Shown: positions 1-8,746, counted from the stretch's first letter. The stretch is 64,000 nucleotides of DNA from Acidipila rosea (GCF_004339725.1 NZ_SMGK01000002.1:868001-932000); one strand, 5' to 3'. Notes: generated from the letters alone by a model not told the origin. Translations and numbers: made by a program.

Positions 1-2
1 TC

Positions 3-1466
3 AACCTGTGGCAGGTTGAGAATGTGCATGTCTACGGGCGCGGGGTCCTCATCTACGACGGCCCGCAGAACCCGCTGGACGATCAGGGCTGGATGCACAA
101 GCCCGACTGGCATGGCATCCTCCTGGATCACGCTCGCAACGTCGAGATTGACGGCATAACGGTAGTGGTTCGCAGCCGCACCTGGATGATCCAGATGTGG
201 AATTCCCATCACGTCGGCTTCAACAATGTGAAGGTCATTGGCGGCAGCACAAGTGACGCCAATCAGGATGGAATGGACTGGCGCGGCGGCGGTGACACCT
301 CAGTCCGCAACAGTTTCATTCGCGCAGCCGACGACGTGTTTGCCATCGAGGGCGACAACGACTTCTACAGCGGAGTGACGCACACCACGCCCGGCGACGA
401 TGTCAACAACATCACCATTGAAAACGATGTCGTCTCCACCAGCGTCTCGAATATCGTCCGCGTCAGCTGGCCGCTGCAGCACTTCAACAGTCACAACTTC
501 CTGATGCGGAACGTTGATGTGCTGCACATGGGTTATGGAAGCTGCAAGGTTCCCTTCGCACTCTTTGAGCTATGGTCGGACCAGGGCGGCTGGGGCAGCC
601 ACTCCAACTATCGCCTGCAGAATATCCGGCTGGAAGACTGGTACTCCCTGCTGCAGATCGATCAGAAGTGGCCGGCAGTCCGTGACATCAAGCTTGAAGA
701 TATCTGGGCGCTCGGCTCGCCCTCGATGGCGCCTTCAACGCTCTCGGGTGACGTACAAGATGTGACTCTCAGCAATGTCGAGATTGCCGGACAGCCCATC
801 ACCAGCCGTGCTGCTCTTCCGCTGCGGATCGAGGCAGGTGCGCAGCCCCCTGCTTACTCCATGAGTGCGAACGATGCTGCGATGGCCGACCCTCCGGATT
901 CATCCCCGCAATTCACCTACACGCCGGGGCTGCTGCGTCCGCACCAGGCGGTGACCTTCCGTGCAGCGCCTCATGGTGACGGCACAATCTATCACTGGCT
1001 CTTCGGCGATGGCTCACAGGCTACCGGACCCGTAGTGCAACATCGCTTCCCGGATGCAAGGGGCACGCTGCTCGACAACTCAGGAAGCTTTCGTGTCCTG
1101 CTTCACGTTATCGATGCAAAGGGCCGCGAGTCATGGGCAGCGCATCCAGTGATCGTCGGAGGCACAGCTCTTCCGGCGCTCGATGCCGGCAACCTCGAAG
1201 TGCCTGCCGACGGAGGCTATACCTTTACGCTGATGACCGCCGGCCAGGCCGAACTGAAGGTGGACGGGCGAACAATCACACACAGTCCCGCGCCCAAGCC
1301 CCTGGTCTGCGGCACGCCCGGATACGCCGTGCAACCGGCCAGTGGAAGCCTGCAGCTGCGGCGCGGCCTCCACCGCATCGAGATTTCAGGAGCGTCCGGC
1401 TCGGCTCTCTACTGGGAGGGGCCAGCGCTGCCCATGCAGAAAGTTGCCGCAGCCGCTCTTCCCTGA
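3..1466 (+). CDS. Secreted beta-helix glycoside hydrolase (GH28/GH49-like) with PKD domain, 5' end missing
   Basis: The frame is open to the window edge, so start and signal peptide lie upstream. The first ~260 visible residues read as beta-helix rungs (NVEIDGITVVV, HVGFNNVKVIGG, NITIENDVV, YRLQNIRLED). Two acidic motifs, DANQDGMDW and RAADDVFAIEGDN, resemble the catalytic Asp motifs of polygalacturonase-type GH28 and related GH49 enzymes; this supports glycosidase activity on a polysaccharide but not a substrate. About residues 310-385 form a PKD-like domain (HWLFGDGSQ), and the last ~90 residues look like a small beta-sandwich ending in LYWEGPALP. PKD modules usually aid extracellular polymer binding. 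With the fucosidase at 5.2 kb it suggests plant or microbial polysaccharide breakdown. The family-level call is good; GH28 versus GH49 or another beta-helix family is not resolved. Confidence 0.7.
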   Translation, partial: NLWQVENVHVYGRGVLIYDGPQNPLDDQGWMHKPDWHGILLDHARNVEIDGITVVVRSRTWMIQMWNSHHVGFNNVKVIGGSTSDANQDGMDWRGGGDTSVRNSFIRAADDVFAIEGDNDFYSGVTHTTPGDDVNNITIENDVVSTSVSNIVRVSWPLQHFNSHNFLMRNVDVLHMGYGSCKVPFALFELWSDQGGWGSHSNYRLQNIRLEDWYSLLQIDQKWPAVRDIKLEDIWALGSPSMAPSTLSGDVQDVTLSNVEIAGQPITSRAALPLRIEAGAQPPAYSMSANDAAMADPPDSSPQFTYTPGLLRPHQAVTFRAAPHGDGTIYHWLFGDGSQATGPVVQHRFPDARGTLLDNSGSFRVLLHVIDAKGRESWAAHPVIVGGTALPALDAGNLEVPADGGYTFTLMTAGQAELKVDGRTITHSPAPKPLVCGTPGYAVQPASGSLQLRRGLHRIEISGASGSALYWEGPALPMQKVAAAALP

Positions 1467-1487
1467 AGGCGTGATCCCCTCGAAGGC

Positions 1488-2333
1488 TTACTTGCGATCA
1501 GCCCCGGTTGCAGGAAAGAGGAACCGCAGCATCGGCCCTACGCGTTCAGCCCATGCGGCTTCATCGTGCGTTCCGCCTTCGACCCGCTCGTAGTGCAGAT
1601 CAATCCCGGTGCGCCAGCCTTTGGCGCGTAGCCTGCGGTCGAGGCGATCTGCATCGGCGAGCGTCCGCTTGCCTTCCGCATCGCCCACATCGAGCCAGAT
1701 GCGTGGACGTGCCATCCTGTGCCGGTCGTCGACGAATGCCAGAATATTTTCGTGGTTCCACCAGAGAGACGGTGAATGCACCGCCAGCCGTCCGTACACC
1801 GCCGTGTATTTGAGCCCCAGGTAGAGACTCACCAGGCCGCCCAGCGATGAGCCGCCGAGTCCCGTATTCTGCGGGCCGGTCAGCGTGCGATAGTTCGCAT
1901 GGATAAAAGGCAGCAGCTCCTGCATAAGCAGCTTGCCATACTTGTCGGCTTCGCCCCCGCCCATTTTTCCATCACGAATATGCGTGTACTCGGCCAGCCT
2001 TCGCTCGCCCGTATTTGCGACGCCGACGATGATGAGCGGCTCCACTTCTCCCGCTTCGATCAGCGCATCGGCAGTCGTATGCACCTGCCAGGTCCGCCCC
2101 GGTACAAAGGACGTGCGCGGATCGAAGAGGTTCTGCCCGTCATGCATGTAGAGCACCGGGTAGCGGCGCGGCGCTTCTTCTTCATAGCCTGGCGGCAGGT
2201 AGACCGTGATGTCACGATCGTCGGGCAGAAAGCGGCTGTGAAACTGCCGATGGATCAGCAGCCGGGCCCCACCACTCGCCTCTGCTGTGGCTGCCTGTGA
2301 AATGTCTTCCCTAACTCTCAGACTGGCTCCCAT
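1488..2333 (-). CDS. Esterase D / enterochelin-esterase-like alpha/beta-hydrolase
   Basis: This 281-residue protein matches the putative esterase family (PF00756). The RDITVYLPPGYEE strand, the YPVLYMHDGQNLFD block and the nucleophile elbow GLGGSSLGG are all present, followed by a late Asp (WLDVGDAEGK) and His (GGTHDEAAW) that complete a Ser-Asp-His triad. No clear signal peptide is seen, so it is probably cytoplasmic, although relatives are often exported. It is divergent from the next gene with only 30 bases between starts, so the two may share a control region. The ATG at 2333 lacks a good ribosome-binding site. The substrate (acyl ester, siderophore or feruloyl-type ester) cannot be told from sequence. 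Confidence 0.8.
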   Translation of the reverse strand: MGASLRVREDISQAATAEASGGARLLIHRQFHSRFLPDDRDITVYLPPGYEEEAPRRYPVLYMHDGQNLFDPRTSFVPGRTWQVHTTADALIEAGEVEPLIIVGVANTGERRLAEYTHIRDGKMGGGEADKYGKLLMQELLPFIHANYRTLTGPQNTGLGGSSLGGLVSLYLGLKYTAVYGRLAVHSPSLWWNHENILAFVDDRHRMARPRIWLDVGDAEGKRTLADADRLDRRLRAKGWRTGIDLHYERVEGGTHDEAAWAERVGPMLRFLFPATGADRK

Positions 2334-2363
2334 TTGTTACATTAGCAGCATCGTGAGCACCCT

Positions 2364-3074
2364 ATGAACCGCGAATATCACAAGTGGTGGTCGCCCTCGC
2401 TCGGTCGCGATATGGAGTTGCTTATCTTCGGCCACGCAGGCGTTCCGGCTGTCGTCTTCACCAGCTCGCAGGGCCGCTTCTATGAGTTTGAAGACCGCGG
2501 CATGGTCGGCTGCATCGCCAACAAAATTGACAACGGCGAAATCCAGCTCTACTGCGTGGACAGCGTGGACGCTGAGAGCTGGTATAACCGCAGTGTTCCG
2601 CCACGCTGGCGCATCGCTCGCCAGGCGCAGTACCAGGCCTACATTGTTGACGAAGTGGCGCCCCTGATGCGCCTCAGAAATCCGGCTCCGCAGCGGATCA
2701 CCATCGGCTGCAGCTTCGGCGGCTATCACGCGGTCAACATTGCCCTGCGTCATCCTGACCTCTTCACCGGCTTCCTTTCGATGAGCGGCGCCTTTGACCT
2801 CACGCGCTTCCTGCACGGCTACTACGATCAGGACGTCTATCTGAACACCCCGCCTCACTATCTGCCGAGCCTCTCCGATCCCTGGTACTTTGACCACTAC
2901 CGCCGCGGAACCTATCTGCTCTGCAGCGGATGGGACGACCACTGCCTGGGCCAGAACCAGCACCTCGCGCACATCCTGGGCAGCAAGGGCATTCCGCACC
3001 AGTTTTACACCTGGGACACATGGAACAGCCACGACTGGCCAACCTGGCAGCGGATGATGCAGCTTTACCTCTAA
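2364..3074 (+). CDS. Alpha/beta-hydrolase fold esterase-like protein
   Basis: This 236-residue protein has the esterase fold with nucleophile elbow IGCSFGGYHAVNIALRHPD and the C-terminal His motif TWNSHDWPTWQRMM. It is shorter than the divergent esterase at 1488-2333 and clearly a different subfamily (start REYHKWWSPSLGRDMELLIFG). It has no signal peptide. It lies 91 bases before an ATP-grasp ligase on the same strand, and the two probably form a transcription unit. Such hydrolase plus ATP-grasp pairs have been discussed as amidoligase-type small-molecule or peptide-modification systems; applying that here is inference. A role as a hydrolase or acyltransferase acting on the ligase product is possible. 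Confidence 0.75.
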   Translation: MNREYHKWWSPSLGRDMELLIFGHAGVPAVVFTSSQGRFYEFEDRGMVGCIANKIDNGEIQLYCVDSVDAESWYNRSVPPRWRIARQAQYQAYIVDEVAPLMRLRNPAPQRITIGCSFGGYHAVNIALRHPDLFTGFLSMSGAFDLTRFLHGYYDQDVYLNTPPHYLPSLSDPWYFDHYRRGTYLLCSGWDDHCLGQNQHLAHILGSKGIPHQFYTWDTWNSHDWPTWQRMMQLYL

Positions 3075-3165
3075 AGCTTCAGGCTGGCCTACTCATCCCT
3101 CCATTGCGATTTCCTCCCTTCTCGGCTAAGGTGGCCATGAGTCCGCGACATGAAAGGTGGCGAAG

Positions 3166-4176
3166 ATGAAGAAAATCGGCGTGCTGTTTGGCATGGAGAA
3201 TACCTTCCCAGGAGCGCTGGTCGAGCGCATCAACTCCATGAATCTCGACGGCATCTCTGCTGAATTCGTGCAGGTCGGCGCAGTTGCGCTTGACCAGCCG
3301 CCTGAGTACGCCGTTATCGTCGATCGCATCTCGCACGATATTCCCTTCTACCGCGCCTTCCTCAAGCATGCCGCGCTCAATGGAACGACCATCATCAACA
3401 ATCCCTTCTGGTGGTCTGCCGATGACAAATTCTTCAACTACTCGCTCGCGGCCAGGCTCGGCGTAGCCGTCCCTCCCACCGTCATCCTGCCGCATAAGTG
3501 CTATCCGGCCGGCACCACCGACCGCTCCATGCGCAACCTGCAGTATCCGCTCGACTGGGATGCCGTCTTCAACTACATCGGCTTTCCTGCATTCCTCAAG
3601 CCGGTCGACGGCGGCGGCTGGCGCGATGTCTATCACGTTCACAGTCCTGATGATTTCTTCCACGCCTATGACCAGAGCCGCGATCTCTGCATGACGCTGC
3701 AGCGCGCCGTTCACTTCAATGAGTACTTCCGCTGCTATGTCGTCGGCCAGCAGCGGGTCCACATCATGCCCTACGATCCGCGCCGGCCATATCATGAGCG
3801 CTACCTGCTTGACCCGCCGGCGTATGACAAGAAATTGCTCAAGCGCGTCGAGAAGGACGCGATCACCCTCTGCCGCGCGCTCGGCTATGACTTGAATACC
3901 GTTGAGTTCGCCGTGCAGGACGGCATTCCTTACGCCATCGACTTCATGAACCCTGCTCCGGACGCAGATCTGCACTCCGTAGGCGCGGCAAACTTCGAGT
4001 GGATTGTAGGAGCAGTCGCAGAGCTGGCCGTCAAGAAAGCCCAGGCGGGCCCAAAGGCAGCGCCGCTCTTTCGCTGGAGCGAATTTCTCGGCGGCAGCAC
4101 ACCTGCAAAGGCTCCCGCAAAAAAGAAGGTTTCCAGGAAGAAGCCGTCCGTCAAGCAGCAAAAGAAGACCGACTGA
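3166..4176 (+). CDS. ATP-grasp ligase (glutathione synthetase/RimK-like)
   Basis: An ATP-grasp fold protein of 336 residues. The N-terminal domain begins MKKIGVLFGMENTFP. The central part carries the ATP-grasp signatures FPAFLKPVDGGGWRDVYHV (nucleotide-binding Lys and flexible loop), the hinge region QRAVHFNEYFRCYVV, and the metal-binding segment TVEFAVQDGIPYAIDFMNPAPD. The C-terminus is a Lys/Ala/Pro-rich basic tail (KAPAKKKVSRKK) unusual for the family. The ATG at 3166 is preferred over an in-frame GTG at 3157 because AAGGTGG sits 5 bases upstream of the ATG and overlaps the GTG. Family activity is ATP-dependent carboxylate-amine ligation; substrates are unknown. The preceding esterase-fold gene is the likely partner. 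Confidence 0.75.
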   Translation: MKKIGVLFGMENTFPGALVERINSMNLDGISAEFVQVGAVALDQPPEYAVIVDRISHDIPFYRAFLKHAALNGTTIINNPFWWSADDKFFNYSLAARLGVAVPPTVILPHKCYPAGTTDRSMRNLQYPLDWDAVFNYIGFPAFLKPVDGGGWRDVYHVHSPDDFFHAYDQSRDLCMTLQRAVHFNEYFRCYVVGQQRVHIMPYDPRRPYHERYLLDPPAYDKKLLKRVEKDAITLCRALGYDLNTVEFAVQDGIPYAIDFMNPAPDADLHSVGAANFEWIVGAVAELAVKKAQAGPKAAPLFRWSEFLGGSTPAKAPAKKKVSRKKPSVKQQKKTD

Positions 4177-4196
4177 GGGCTGGAGTTTCTCAGCCC

Positions 4197-4994
4197 TTAC
4201 TTCGCCGGAGGAACTCCGCCTATCTTCTCTGTGAGCCGCATGCTGGCGTTGCGCAGCACCTCACGCACGCTTGCCATGTTCATTGGCTGGCCTATCCGGG
4301 CCAGGCATGGAACCGTCAGTCCCGCCACCGCTGCCCCATATTCATCGAAGATGGGAAAGCTGAGATCTGTGATGCCCCGGATCTCATAGCTGACCCGTTC
4401 CTCATAGCCCTGAGCTCTGATTTTGGCCAGATGTTTTTCGAGATCCTTGGGCAGCCGCTGCCCCGCCTTGTTCTGCCATAGCGCCAGGGCGTGCGCGCGG
4501 CTCTCCTCCGGCAGATAGGCAAGAATCGCATGCCCCGTCGCGGAGTGGGTGGGGTCCACGATCGAACCTGCTTTCACGTAGAAGTGTGGGCTGACCGGTG
4601 AGTCAACCTGGGACAGGATCACCACCTGCCCACCTTCAAGCACGCCCAGATGGCAGGACTGCCGGATCTCATGCGCGACCTCCTGCATGACAGGGATGGC
4701 CTCACTCGCCAGCCGCTTTGCCGGTGGATACTCCAGCGCCATGCGAAAGAGGCGTAGTGTCAGGCGAAAGCGATCGTCGCCTTCGGATTGGGAAATATAT
4801 CCACGCTCTTCCAGGCACAGCAGCATCCTGAAGATCTCCGAAACCGTGCGGCCCAGCCTTCGAGCCACATCGCTTTTCGTCAACCCGCCTGGCTCGCGGG
4901 CGAAGAGTTCAAGGATGTCCAGCCCTTTTTCGAGCGCCGGCGTGGGATAGAGTTTTTTCTGAGGCTTCACTCGTTCGCGATCCATAACGTCCAA
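4197..4994 (-). CDS. IclR-family transcriptional regulator
   Basis: 265 residues, normal for the family. Residues ~15-75 form the winged helix-turn-helix (ALEKGLDILELFAREPGGLTKSDVARRLG, then LEERGYISQSE). The rest is the IclR effector domain, including SATGHAILAYLPEE and the LSFPIFDEYGAAVAGLTVPC core. The start is taken as TTG at 4994, which has GAGG five bases upstream; an ATG at 4985 is the alternative. It faces the L-fucose operon across a ~220-bp control region holding repeats at 5069-5093, so it very probably controls fucose catabolism, with fucose or a pathway acid as effector. That role is inferred from position; whether it activates or represses is not visible. Confidence 0.9.
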   Translation of the reverse strand: MDVMDRERVKPQKKLYPTPALEKGLDILELFAREPGGLTKSDVARRLGRTVSEIFRMLLCLEERGYISQSEGDDRFRLTLRLFRMALEYPPAKRLASEAIPVMQEVAHEIRQSCHLGVLEGGQVVILSQVDSPVSPHFYVKAGSIVDPTHSATGHAILAYLPEESRAHALALWQNKAGQRLPKDLEKHLAKIRAQGYEERVSYEIRGITDLSFPIFDEYGAAVAGLTVPCLARIGQPMNMASVREVLRNASMRLTEKIGGVPPAK

Positions 4995-5068
4995 AGAAAC
5001 CTCATTCTATCCTGCTTTGACGGGGAACTCGGCAAACTATCGTTATAGGTTAGGCTCAAGCTTGCGAG

Positions 5069-5093
5069 CAGATTGCGATCAGATTGCCATCTG
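5069..5093. promoter_or_regulatory. Candidate operator for the fucose operon/IclR control region
   Basis: Two copies of CAGATTGC start at 5069 and 5080, exactly 11 bases (one helical turn) apart. The second is half of an inverted repeat CAGAT-TGCC-ATCTG (5080-5093). The site lies about 75 bases upstream of the IclR start and about 120 bases upstream of the fucosidase start, where an operator for the divergent pair is expected. Assignment to the IclR protein is inference. Confidence 0.4.
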
Positions 5094-5214
5094 TTTATTT
5101 TCACACCTAAAAACCGTCATTCGCTTGTCAATCTGTATCTTTGACCAGTACATTTCATGCTGTGTAGAGCGCCCGCACTTTCGTGCGTGGTGATTTTCCG
5201 GAGGAGCGTTGCTG

Positions 5215-6810
5215 ATGATTTCCCTACGTTCAGTCAAATCAAGTTCGATCGCCATAGTTACCGCGGCTATCCTGGCCGGCTGTTCACTTTCCGCCTATTC
5301 GCAGCAGCCCACGCAGGATGATCTGATCTGGCAGAAGTCTGTCAGCAAGTTCGACGCGCGACGTTCAGCCATCCTCGCCGGGGTCGACAAGACCGCACAG
5401 TCGGGCCCGTTCAAGCCTGACTGGAATTCGCTGAAAACCTACAAGATTCCCACCTGGTATCAGGATGCAAAGTTCGGCATCTTCATCCATTGGGGCGTCT
5501 ATTCAGTGCCCGCTTTCGGCAGCGAGTGGTACCCGCGCCTGATGTATCTGCAGGGCACTCCTGAGTTCAAGCACGAGGTCGCCACCTACGGCCCGCAGAC
5601 GAAGTGGGGCTACAAGAACTTCGTCCCCGAATTCAAGGCGCAGAGCTTCGACGCCAAGGCCTGGGCAGCGCTCTTCAAAGAGTCGGGAGCGAGATACGTC
5701 ATTCCTGTCGCCGAACACCACGACGGCTTCCAGATGTATGGCTCAACGCTCAGCGACTGGAATGCGGTTGAGATGGGTCCGCACCGCGATATCATCGGCG
5801 AGCTGGCGACCGCCATCCGCGCCGAAGGCCTCCACTTCGGAGCCTCGTCACATCGCGCCGAGCACTACTGGTTCATGGACGGAGGCCGCAAGTTCCCCTC
5901 CGACGTGCAGGATCCGAAGTATGCAGCCTTCTACGGCCCGGCGAACTATGCCAAGGACCCCACCAAGAAGGGCGTGCTGCACCCCAGCGATATCTACCTC
6001 AATGACTGGCTCGCTCGCAGCGCTGAGATCGTTGAGAAGTATCACCCGGAGCTGGTCTATTTCGACTGGTGGGTTGAGCAGCCGGAGTTCCAGCCGTATC
6101 TCAAGCGCTTTACCTCCTTCTACTACAACGAAGCCGCAGCCCGTGGCCAGCAACCCGTGCTCTTTCGCAAGAATGATGCCTTCCCTGCCGGCACGACTGT
6201 CCTGGATATTGAACGCGGCGGCAAGAACGCCATCGACCCAGTTCACTGGCAGACAGACACCTCGGTCAGCAACAAGTCCTGGGGCTATGTGAAAGGTGAC
6301 ACCTACAAGACCCCCGAATCGCTTGTCTGGCAGCTCGTCGATATCGTCAGCAAAAACGGCAATCTCCTGCTCAATATAGGACCGAAGCCCGACGGCACGA
6401 TCCCCGAGCAGGCGCAGTCCATCCTGCGGCACATGGGCCACTGGCTCAGCGTCAACGGCGAGGCCATCTACGGCACCCGTCCCTGGACCACCTATGGCGA
6501 AGGTCCGACCAAGGTTGTTGCCGGTTCGTTCCACGACACATCCTCGCAGCCATTCACTCCGCAGGACATTCGCTTCACCACCAAGGCGGGCAAGCTCTAC
6601 GCCATCGCCCTCGGCTGGCCCACGAATGGCCATCTCCTGATCCACTCTCTCAACGCAGCCAGCGGATACAAAGTAGCGGACGTTTCCCTTCTTGGGGGCG
6701 CGAGCCATATCACCTGGAAGCAGCAGCCGGACGGGCTGATGCTCAACCTGCCGCGGAGCGCCTCTGGAAAATATGCCTACAGCTTCCGCATTACCCCGGC
6801 GGCGAAGTGA
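5215..6810 (+). CDS. Alpha-L-fucosidase (GH29), lipoprotein-type signal
   Basis: A GH29 alpha-L-fucosidase of about 530 residues that releases L-fucose from glycans. Family blocks are clear: WYQDAKFGIFIHWGVYSVPAFGSEWYP, the HHDGF motif (VAEHHDGFQMYGS), the nucleophile region ELVYFDWWVEQPE (catalytic Asp in YFDWW), and NGNLLLNIGPKPDGTIP. A C-terminal beta domain follows. The ATG at 5215 is chosen over the TTG at 5209 because GGAGGAG ends 8 bases before it. The N-terminus has a hydrophobic stretch ending in a lipobox-like LAGC, so the protein is probably an outer- or inner-membrane lipoprotein, although cleavage after SAYSQ by signal peptidase I is an alternative. It is the first gene of the fucose operon and feeds the intracellular pathway downstream. 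Confidence 0.92.
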   Translation: MISLRSVKSSSIAIVTAAILAGCSLSAYSQQPTQDDLIWQKSVSKFDARRSAILAGVDKTAQSGPFKPDWNSLKTYKIPTWYQDAKFGIFIHWGVYSVPAFGSEWYPRLMYLQGTPEFKHEVATYGPQTKWGYKNFVPEFKAQSFDAKAWAALFKESGARYVIPVAEHHDGFQMYGSTLSDWNAVEMGPHRDIIGELATAIRAEGLHFGASSHRAEHYWFMDGGRKFPSDVQDPKYAAFYGPANYAKDPTKKGVLHPSDIYLNDWLARSAEIVEKYHPELVYFDWWVEQPEFQPYLKRFTSFYYNEAAARGQQPVLFRKNDAFPAGTTVLDIERGGKNAIDPVHWQTDTSVSNKSWGYVKGDTYKTPESLVWQLVDIVSKNGNLLLNIGPKPDGTIPEQAQSILRHMGHWLSVNGEAIYGTRPWTTYGEGPTKVVAGSFHDTSSQPFTPQDIRFTTKAGKLYAIALGWPTNGHLLIHSLNAASGYKVADVSLLGGASHITWKQQPDGLMLNLPRSASGKYAYSFRITPAAK

Positions 6811-6820
6811 GGCTGATCCA

Positions 6821-7897
6821 TTGACGGAACAGACCAGTCCACTCCACGCCGCGCTTGCTTCTGCCCGGCCTCAACTGCCGCTCCATCCCCGCCCGATCGT
6901 CTCCATAGGCTCGGGCGGCATTGTTCGCGACGCGCACATGCCCGCCTATCGAGCGGCGGGCTTTCCTGTTGCAGTCGCGGTTGACCAGAACTCGGAGAAG
7001 TCACAGGCGCTCGCCGCCGATTTCAATATCCCCCGCGCCACCACCTCCATTGCAGAAGCTGTCGCCTTCGCTCCTCGCGATTGCATCTTCGATGTTGCCG
7101 TCCCCGCTGGTGCGCTCCTGGATGTTCTGCCGCAGCTGCCGGATGGCGCTGCGGTGCTGCTGCAGAAGCCCATGGGCAATACTCTCGCCGAAGCCGAGCA
7201 GATTCTCGCCCTGTGCCGGAGCAAGGGCATGACGGCAGCTGTCAACTTCCAGCTTCGCTGGGCGCCCGTCATGATCGCCGCACGCAGCCTCACCACCGCA
7301 GGCGTACTTGGCGAGCTGCACGACATGGAGGTCAAGGTCAGCGTGCGCACTCCGTGGGAGCTGTGGAGCTTCCTCGCGACCGCCCCGCGCCTTGAGATTC
7401 TCTACCACAGCATTCACTACGTCGACCTGGTCCGTTCCTGGTTCGGAACGCCGGAGCGCGTCTACGCAAAGACGGTTCGCAACCCGCGCACTCCAGCACT
7501 CGCTCCTACCAAGAGCGTCATCATTATGGATTACGGCGAGTGGAAGCGCGTCTTCATCACTACCAATCACGCCCACACCTTCCAGGGCAGCCAGCATAGC
7601 TACGTGCAGTGGGAGGGAACCACGGGCGCGATGAAGGCTGTCATGGGCGTCAACCTCGACTACCCCATCGGCCGCCCCGATACTCTCACCTATGCGCCGC
7701 TGGACTCGGAGTGGCAAACGCTGCCCACCACCGGCAACTGGTTTCCCGAGGCATTTATCGGCTCCATGGGATCGCTGCAGAGCTTTGTCACCGGCGAGAC
7801 AAACGATTTGCCTACCAGCGTCGAAGATGCGATTCAGACGATGCGCGTCGTCGAAGCAGCGTATTTGTCCAGCGAAAGCGGCGGCGCCGCGATATAG
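6821..7897 (+). CDS. Gfo/Idh/MocA-family oxidoreductase
   Basis: An NAD(P)-dependent sugar oxidoreductase family member (about 358 residues). The Rossmann motif is IVSIGSGGIVRDAHMPAYRAAG, followed by the family block LQKPMGNTLAEAEQILALC (the Lys-Pro of the EKP motif) and a C-terminal alpha/beta domain with YHSIHYVDLVRSWFG. The start is probably TTG at 6821, with GTGAGG 8 bases upstream and 10 bases after the fucosidase stop; longer frames would overlap the fucosidase. In this operon it may oxidise L-fucose to fucono-lactone, or a related sugar, but characterised L-fucose dehydrogenases are SDR or aldo-keto reductases, so this is an open assignment. Confidence 0.85.
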   Translation: MTEQTSPLHAALASARPQLPLHPRPIVSIGSGGIVRDAHMPAYRAAGFPVAVAVDQNSEKSQALAADFNIPRATTSIAEAVAFAPRDCIFDVAVPAGALLDVLPQLPDGAAVLLQKPMGNTLAEAEQILALCRSKGMTAAVNFQLRWAPVMIAARSLTTAGVLGELHDMEVKVSVRTPWELWSFLATAPRLEILYHSIHYVDLVRSWFGTPERVYAKTVRNPRTPALAPTKSVIIMDYGEWKRVFITTNHAHTFQGSQHSYVQWEGTTGAMKAVMGVNLDYPIGRPDTLTYAPLDSEWQTLPTTGNWFPEAFIGSMGSLQSFVTGETNDLPTSVEDAIQTMRVVEAAYLSSESGGAAI

Positions 7898-7916
7898 TAT
7901 TCAGGAGACTTCTTTT

Positions 7917-8672
7917 ATGGGCGAAATTCCGTTTTCACTTTCAGGAAAATATGCACTGGTTACAGGCGGCGCCAGCGGCATTGGAGCAGCGACCTGCCGC
8001 GAGCTGGCCGGCGCAGGAGCGCACGTCTACATTGCAGACCTCAACCTGGAGCGCGCGCAGCAGCTCGCCAGGGAAGCAGGCCCCAACGCGACTGCCCTGC
8101 ATCTCGACGTGACCTCGACCGCATCGATTGAAGCCGCGGTCAAGCAGGTTGCCACCCTCGATATCCTTGTCAACTGCGCTGGCATCGGCCATGTCGGCAA
8201 CATTGAACACACGGAGCTTGAAGATTTCGAGCAGCTCATGAAGGTCAATGTCACGGCGGTCTATCTCGTCACCCGCGCCTTTCTGTCGCTGCTCCTCAAG
8301 GACCGCGGCAGCATCGTCAACATCGGCTCGGTCGCCGGCCAGGTCGGCATCAAGCACCGCTTCGCCTACTCCACCAGCAAGGGCGCGATCATCGCCATGA
8401 CTCGCCAACTGGCTGCCGACTATCCGAAGCAGCTGCGCGTCAACTGCATCGCGCCCGGCACCGTCGACACACCCTTCGTCGAGAGCTACCTGGAGAAGTA
8501 TCACGCGCACGAGAAGGAAAAGGTCCGCGCAGAGGTCACCGCGCGCCAGCCCATGGGCAGGCTTGGCAAGCCGGAGGAGATCGCATCCCTGGTGCGCTAT
8601 CTCTGCTCGCCCGAGGCAGATTTCTTCAACGGATCGATCGTTACGATTGACGGCGGCCTGACTGCCGTTTAA
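7917..8672 (+). CDS. SDR oxidoreductase, probable 2-keto-3-deoxy-L-fuconate dehydrogenase
   Basis: A classical short-chain dehydrogenase of 251 residues: TGGASGIG cofactor motif at 16-23, NCAG at 86-89, catalytic Ser138, Tyr151 and Lys155 (YSTSK), and the PGTVDTPF segment after the active site. The ATG at 7917 has CAGGAG 9 bases upstream; the frame extends further 5' into the previous gene but without a plausible start. Placed directly before L-fuconate dehydratase and a FAH hydrolase, it best fits oxidation of 2-keto-3-deoxy-L-fuconate to the 2,4-diketo acid in the non-phosphorylative pathway. Use as the first-step L-fucose dehydrogenase is an alternative. Confidence 0.88.
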   Translation: MGEIPFSLSGKYALVTGGASGIGAATCRELAGAGAHVYIADLNLERAQQLAREAGPNATALHLDVTSTASIEAAVKQVATLDILVNCAGIGHVGNIEHTELEDFEQLMKVNVTAVYLVTRAFLSLLLKDRGSIVNIGSVAGQVGIKHRFAYSTSKGAIIAMTRQLAADYPKQLRVNCIAPGTVDTPFVESYLEKYHAHEKEKVRAEVTARQPMGRLGKPEEIASLVRYLCSPEADFFNGSIVTIDGGLTAV

Positions 8673-8746
8673 CCCCTGGGGCTGTTCTCCAACCGCAGTA
8701 GAGGTAAAAGGCATGGGAACGTGTTGCCGATCAAGAGAGAGAAAAA

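Noticed and set aside
7692..7916. 75-residue N-terminal extension of the fuconate-pathway SDR
   Set aside because: It lies inside the Gfo/Idh/MocA gene, and the SDR fold starts cleanly at the ATG at 7917 with its own ribosome-binding site.
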